Source: Acanthacorydalis orientalis (lineage: Eukaryota; Arthropoda; Insecta; Megaloptera; Corydalidae). Taken from it: DNA of 64,000 nucleotides. Of this stretch, positions 58,960 through 64,000 are shown piece by piece. The translations under genes were made by a program, and so were the position numbers. Location: assembly GCA_034766995.1 (NCBI GenBank), contig CM068315.1, positions 20,198,344 through 20,262,343 on the forward strand, in the 5' to 3' direction. The notes below the pieces were generated by a model. The model did no database searches and was not told the origin of the DNA. It saw only the letters and a list, made by a program, of their open reading frames with translations. How positions within the stretch are numbered: position 1 is the first letter of the stretch; every line of letters starts with the position of its first letter.

Positions 58960-59900
58960 TTTATTTTTCGATATAATTTCCTCGATGAGACGATAAGGTC
59001 AACATACATCCCTCCCTAAGTTTTTTCAGCTTCACGATTTCCTCCCGGAAGTGAATTTTTTTTCGAGATCCTCACAATAGCCGTCTGAGGGGCCTCTATC
59101 GCCTCTTCATTCGACCCAAACCGCTTTCAATCCAGGAAAATTTCGATGTTCGATAACAGATAAAAATTCAAGTGAATCAAATCATGCATTACAATGGATG
59201 CGGAAGGATTTCAAATTTCAATTCGACCAATTTTTGTTGAACGAGAACGCTTAAATGACCCGTTGGATTGTCATGGTGTAACAACACTTTTTTCTTTGCC
59301 ATTCCAGAAGGTTTTTCGGGGATCGCTGCCTTAAAATTCGCTTAAAATCGCTTTTCAAAATAATCGATTAAGAGAATTACTTTCGCATCCCAGAAAACTA
59401 ATGCCATCACCTTTTCAGACGAGTGAATCGTTTTTGCCCTTTTCGGAACCATTTCGTCACGTTCAGTCCACTGTTTTGATTGTGATTCCGATTATGGTGT
59501 GTAATAGTGAATTCAAGTTTTACCCATGATCACAAAATGCTGAATGAAATTCGTTCGATTCTTCTTAAACAGTACTCGGGCTTCATGAGCGTGGTATATA
59601 TTCAATGCTAGTTCTGTCACGTTATCCCAAAGTCGAGTGGTTTCGCAGGAAGGACAAGATTCGCGCAATGTTGGAAATATCCTTTTACGGATTTCCTTTA
59701 CTGTTTTCCTTTAAAAAAAAAGAACAGAAAATCACACTTCGAATTCCGATTTTATCCATTTTGCACTTTTGCACGAAACGCTTGCGTTGAAATAATTGTC
59801 AAACGAAGACTTAATGGTGGAATGACATGCCACTTCATATGCGTTACTAAAAGGAATGGAACTATATGAAAACATATACAGCTGTCCCTCTCTTCCTCAG
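58960..59900 (-). pseudogene. Probable mariner-superfamily fragment, very degenerate
   Basis: The minus strand in 59000-59320 reads in pieces GKEKSVVTPWQSNGSFKRSR, STKIGRIEIWNPSASIVMHD, SNEEAIEAPQTAIVRISKKI and HFREEIVKLKKLREGC. The last pieces resemble the C-terminal third of some mariner-like transposases in insects, and the region as a whole is less AT-rich than the neighbours. No catalytic residue is certain. Confidence 0.35.
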
Positions 59901-60298
59901 CGTGTACATGAACCAAATTACTCCTCAAATCACCTTCGTATTATCCAATGTAATTATTATATATATCCAATTATTATATCTTATCCAAGGTAATTATTTT
60001 TTCAATAAAATAATAATAAATTTATTTTTCAAAAACAAATAATAATTTACAGATGTTCTCTTTTTTGAAATTATATAGAATCTATATTTGACTAATTTTT
60101 ACATAAGAGATCGAGTATGTCATCAAGTAAACATACAAACAAAAAATATTTGTTTTTCTTGTTTCAAACACACTTGCGGTCTAACTTTTAATATTTATCG
60201 CATTTACTTTCATAGTTTTTATCTTACTGCTGTTATTTATTTATTTTCTAGTCAGTTTATCAAATATAAAACAAAAATATTTTTATTGCAATTTTACT

Positions 60299-60301
<3 letters not shown>

Positions 60302-60336
<35 letters not shown>
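60302..60336. repeat. (TA)n microsatellite
   Basis: 35-bp TA array. Confidence 0.92.
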
Positions 60337-60338
<2 letters not shown>

Positions 60339-60421
60339 TAAAGAAAATATTTCATAGAATGTGATTATTTTTTTATTATATTTCAATGATATAGACTGAC
60401 AGAACAAGAAAACATACACAC

Positions 60422-60480
60422 GTACATACATACATACATTATACGTATATATATATATATGCGTGTGTGTGTGTGTGTAT
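60422..60480. repeat. (ACAT)n, (TA)n and (GT)n tract
   Basis: Compound microsatellite: ACATACATACATT, then TATATA, then GTGTGTGTGTGTG. Confidence 0.9.
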
Positions 60481-60534
60481 AAAAACGTTTAACTCTTTTT
60501 TTGGCAAAATTTTGCATTATGTTTATAATATATT

Positions 60535-61135
60535 AAATCCAATTAAATCATCAAAATAGTTGTCTTCGTTTTCTATGATCTTCTGCCATCTCCCGAGTAA
60601 GTTTCGGAATCCTTCGCGAACAAAGACATCGCTTTGATCCATTTTCGTATCTGAGATACATCTCAGAAGTGCTACCCAGCTTAAGAGTTCTGCATCGACC
60701 AAAATAAATGATAATCCGAAGGTGCCAAATTGAATGAATACGCTGCGTGTGAAAACTTGTCAGCACAAATTAAAGATAGTTTGCCGAGTAATAAGAGTAA
60801 CATGCGGCCTACCGTTGTCATGGATTAAAATGACAATCCGAATTCCTTGTCCAGTCGACGGTCTTTTCTATACTATTTTGTCAATCAAATGATTCAATTG
60901 ACGACCATAGCCCTAGGCAGTAGCTGTTTCACTCGGTATCCCATGGTTGATATCCTATCAGAAGTAAAGAAGGACGTTTTTGGTAAGGATGTTTGAATTT
61001 GCCACTGACGTTGATGGTTGGCCGGAGTCTACCAATGAATTTAAGCGTTTATGATTGTCACACAAAATCCACTTTTTGTCGTCGGTCATAACTTTTTATA
61101 AAACATCTTTCTTAGGTTGCCTGACAAGTAACGAG
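60535..61135 (-). pseudogene. Degenerate mariner transposase (C-terminal half)
   Basis: The minus strand near 61050-61090 reads VMTDDKKWILCDNHKRLNS, the first catalytic motif. Near 60690-60750 it reads HAAYSFNLAPSDYHLFWSMQ, the third, with the usual SPD changed to SFN but APSD kept. The end near 60560 is like W.K.IE....YFDD. Stops and shifts between. The left (N-terminal) part stops at the TA array 61141-61186. Confidence 0.65.
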
Positions 61136-61136
61136 A

Positions 61137-61140
<4 letters not shown>

Positions 61141-61186
<46 letters not shown>
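61141..61186. repeat. (TA)n microsatellite
   Basis: 46-bp TA array separating two mariner copies. Confidence 0.93.
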
Positions 61187-61187
<1 letters not shown>

Positions 61188-61243
61188 CATAATTTATTCA
61201 TAATGACTTTATATATAGCAAATTATTTTGTTACAACATAGTA

Positions 61244-62518
61244 TTAGGTTGGTAGAAAAATAATTGTGGTTTATGATTTTCAAATTCATATACATTTTTG
61301 TCCGCTAATAATTAAATTAAACAAAATGAGCATCGTTAGAATCGACACATATGTCAATTAATTTCAAGTTTATTTATTTCGGTGATGTAAAAGTCCGGAG
61401 CTCTGGAATTGATTAAATCTCGAAATGCACTTTCGGCAGCTGCTTGGTTGTAGAAGATCTTACATTGTAAAAAGTTGTCGAAATGCTTAAACAAATAATA
61501 ATCTGTTGGTGAGATGTTTGGTGAGTCTGGTAGTTGATGCAATGTTTCATAGTCCAATTCATTCACATTTTGGAGGGAAAATCGTACGACGTGTGATTGT
61601 ACACTGTCATGCAACATGATTGGGCCTTTTAAATTGACCAGTGAAAGGATCAGACGTCGCAGTGCTTCGTGCATTTTGTCGAGTTCTTAATAACGACTCT
61701 CAACTGTAATTGTTTCGCCAGGATTCAAAAAAATGTAGTGGTTTATACAAAGCGCAGACCACGAAACAGTCACCACGAACAGATAATTGTCTTTTGGTGT
61801 AATTTCGGTTTCACAAAATGGTTTGCGGCTTCATTTTTTCCTAACCACTATGTAGACAGCTTCTATTGTCATAAACGATCCACTTTTCGTCGCACGTTGT
61901 AATACGATCGAGAAATGGATCGTTTCTGTTCCGTAAAAGAAGTGTAGAACACACTTTGTTACGGCGATTTTTTTGGTTTTCGTTCATTTCGTGCGGCATC
62001 CATTTATTAAGCTTTTTTTTGATTTTCCTAGTTGTTTTAAGTTGTCTCGAACTGTTAGATGACTAACGCCTAACTTTGTGCAAGCTCTCGTTGTTGTGCG
62101 TTGTTCTGATTCAACTAACGCCTTCAGTTGATCGATATAAACTGAAAAAGGACGCTCGTGACCTTCTTCATCTTCAAAGCTCCCGCACGAAATTTTTGGA
62201 AACACCATTGCACCGTACGTTCCTTAACAGTACCTACACTAAAAGTATCGTTTAATTTACGAGCAGTTTCTGCTGCTTTATCTCTCGTTTTGAACTCATA
62301 CAATAAAATTCACTCTTATTTGCTTCTTTTTATCTTTAATTCAATTGCTCAATTTGAAGTAAAATTAATGATAAAAACAAAGTCGATGTTACTAAATTAC
62401 AGACCAAAAAATGCACTTTAAAATGATAACATGAAGACGATGAAATGATACTTTCATTGAAAAAATTAAGGGTAGAATTCAAAAAACAAAAACCGCAATT
62501 ATTTTCCTACCAACCTAA
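61244..62518 (-). mobile_element. Mariner element, TTAGGTTGGTAG ends, full size, decayed
   Basis: 1275 bp with ends TTAGGTTGGTAGAAAAATAA and (minus) TTAGGTTGGTAGGAAAATAA. Minus-strand transposase pieces: 61984-62208 (FEDEEGHERPFSVYIDQLKA, LGVSHLTVRDNLKQL, the HTH part) and 61354-61674 (LKGPIMLHDSVQSHVV with the second Asp, LPDSPNISPTDYYLFKHFDN with the third). At least three breaks. It is the full-size relative of the 553-bp copy at 45352. Confidence 0.86.
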
Positions 62519-63270
62519 TATTATTGAATTTGATTCGCATCAAAATGCAAAATAAGCTTTTTTGATATGGTTTAAATATAATATCGTTTTAGGAAAAAAA
62601 CAAAAGCATTACTGGGCTGCAAGAGAACTATTGTTGCAATTCAAACGACTGAAATTGTGAAACTTTTTGAGAAAAATATCCAATACATAAAAAGTCGAAC
62701 TTACTGAAAAAAATTCAGAACACGATTCCAGAATCAAACGACCTGACAGAGTTAACTGATTTCAATCAGTATTAAAAATAACAGAAGAGTGTACAAGACC
62801 AGTGAATAGTTTCGTGTTGAAAAAACACTTATTCTTTAAATTTATACACGCTAAAACTTTTAAACTAGAATAAACAGCATTTCCACCTTAAACAGTCATT
62901 CTAAATTAGATGAAAATTGTTTATAAATTCTAAAAATCTACTAACGGAAAGAATTGATTTTCTGGCCAATATCAAATTTATTTTTGAATTGGTAGATTCT
63001 ACGCTCAGGTTCAGTTCTTAACTCATTTTTTTTTAATTTATTACTAAGTAACATCTAAATAACATAAAAGTTGGTTCGTAAAAGAGAAAAAAATTCGTAA
63101 AAGAGAAAAAAAATCGCAACAGAATACAAGTACAGTAACTTAACAAAATTTAATGGAAGATAATTAAAAGTGTATTTCTTTTATATTGTTTTTTTCTTAA
63201 AAAGAAAAATATAAATGATATTTAGTATCGGAATAAGTGTCGTGTACTCGCTATCGATAAAAGTATATAT
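62519..63270. other. Intergenic, no gene seen
   Basis: AT-rich; no ORF above 60 codons with family features, no repeat ends. Confidence 0.35.
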
Positions 63271-63527
63271 GTCGTAACCAAAGTTCGACAACCACGTAAT
63301 CAGACTTTGTCCGGCCGCCGTAAGTCCCAAGTAACCTCTACTCAGGGCTGTATACCTGCGCTTGACCGGGTCAAAAAAGAGTGAGAGTGAGGATGAAGGT
63401 GTGGGTGAAGGTGATCTAATTTTAGTTTTATAATTCAGGATATATATTAACTAGGAAAAGTCGGAATTTGACTAACGGCGGCCGGGAGAAGTCGGAATTT
63501 GACTAGGCATAGTCGGAATTTGCCGAC
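63271..63527 (+). repeat. GTCGGA-motif dispersed repeat, copy 2
   Basis: Bounded by GTCGTAACCA and (inverted) GTCGGCAAAT. Contains CCTCTACTCAGGGCTGTATA, GGTGAAGGTGATCTAATT and, near the right end, three AGTCGGAATTTG units 32-42 bp apart. Reverse complement of 43041-43232. Longer than copy 1 mainly by the extra AGTCGGAATTTG unit. Confidence 0.7.
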
Positions 63528-63551
63528 AACATATATACATTTACATATATA

Positions 63552-64000
63552 TTAGGTTATTAAGTATGAAATGTCAGATTTAAATACTGAATTTGACAGC
63601 TGCTATCCCTAACATTTCACTTTGATTGATATTTTTTTTTGCGAAGGTATACATCCTCATTCTTTTAAACGCACGTTTTGGCTTATGTTTAATATTTAAT
63701 TAATTTTCAAGGTAATTTTTGTGAAACCATGGAAAGTCAAACATTCGTGTTAGTTTCGAATATGAATTCCGTCGTGGAATATATGCGGTGCAGACAGCTC
63801 GAAATATAAACGTGTTTGGAAAGGATGTGGTTAATGAACGCACAGTACGTTGATGGTTTTATAAGTTCTGTTTTGATGATTTTAACTTTGAAAATAAGAC
63901 ATGCGGGTGACCTGAAACCAAAGTGGATAATAATGAGTTGCAAGCTGTAGTGGAAGCGAATTCATCTCAAATTACGTGTGAATTACTAGTAAGGTTTGAC
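63552..64000 (+). mobile_element. Mariner element, left part, cut by window edge
   Basis: The left end TTAGGTTATTAAGTATGAAA at 63552 is of the TTAGG-start type. The plus strand then reads FEYEFRRGIYAVQTARNINV, FGKDVVNERTVR, a stop where Trp is usual, WFYKFCFDDFNFENKTCG, another stop, and VDNNELQAVVEANSSQITCE LL. This is the N-terminal HTH part of a cecropia/SETMAR-like transposase. At least two in-frame stops. The remainder lies beyond the window. Confidence 0.75.

Noticed and set aside
1..64000. tRNA, rRNA or CRISPR-like arrays
   Set aside because: I saw no B-box-like GGTTCGAATCC in a foldable context, no rRNA core sequence, and no regularly spaced short repeats; the tandem units at 41.4-42.3 kb are too long and irregular.

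Overview
This is a piece of an insect nuclear genome, very AT-rich. The family make-up of the host genes and the density of mariner elements look hymenopteran, but that narrower call is inference. Evidence for a eukaryotic nuclear origin: host genes are split by short GT-AG introns (mostly 56-82 bp), there are long (TA)n arrays, and DNA transposons and MITEs fill most of the rest. I see no prokaryotic operon structure, CRISPR array or tRNA gene.

Four host genes are supported. (1) 1-2401 (+): the 3' part of mitochondrial intermediate peptidase (MIPEP, M3 zinc protease), with a decayed non-LTR reverse transcriptase in its third visible intron. (2) 3747-9848 (-): a complete virilizer/VIRMA gene, seven exons and 1906 codons, the scaffold of the m6A mRNA methyltransferase. 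It is tail-to-tail with MIPEP. (3) 19763-22678 (-): a complete eIF3 subunit e gene, eight exons and 437 codons, ending in a 27-nt exon. (4) 31305-31761 (-): the last three coding exons of a ZNRF1/2-type E3 ubiquitin ligase, whose N-terminal exon I could not find. All splice phases of the three split genes were followed by hand and close in frame. The four genes look like unrelated housekeeping genes that happen to be neighbours; nothing suggests a joint pathway.

From about 10 kb on, and almost wholly after 32 kb, the window is a transposon graveyard. There are about eleven mariner copies of several lineages. They include one almost whole mauritiana-type copy (12482-13767), four 1.25-1.28 kb copies with both terminal repeats, a 553-bp internal-deletion derivative, and a new 5' end running off the right edge. 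There is also one Tc1-type element, pogo/Tigger fragments, piggyBac fragments, hAT-type MITEs with 8-bp target duplications, and several TTAA-bounded MITEs.

Beyond these there are dispersed repeats that I cannot assign to a named family. One is a foldback family with eight or more full or half copies. Another is a 190-260 bp GTCGGA-motif repeat in two inverted copies. A third always lies beside a (TA)n array. A composite tandem-plus-inverted block lies at 41.4-42.3 kb. A palindrome of about 150-bp arms around a (TA)n core lies at 48.4-48.8 kb, inside a piggyBac-like terminal repeat pair. I found no convincing undescribed gene system; the most unusual material is in these repeat families and nested structures.
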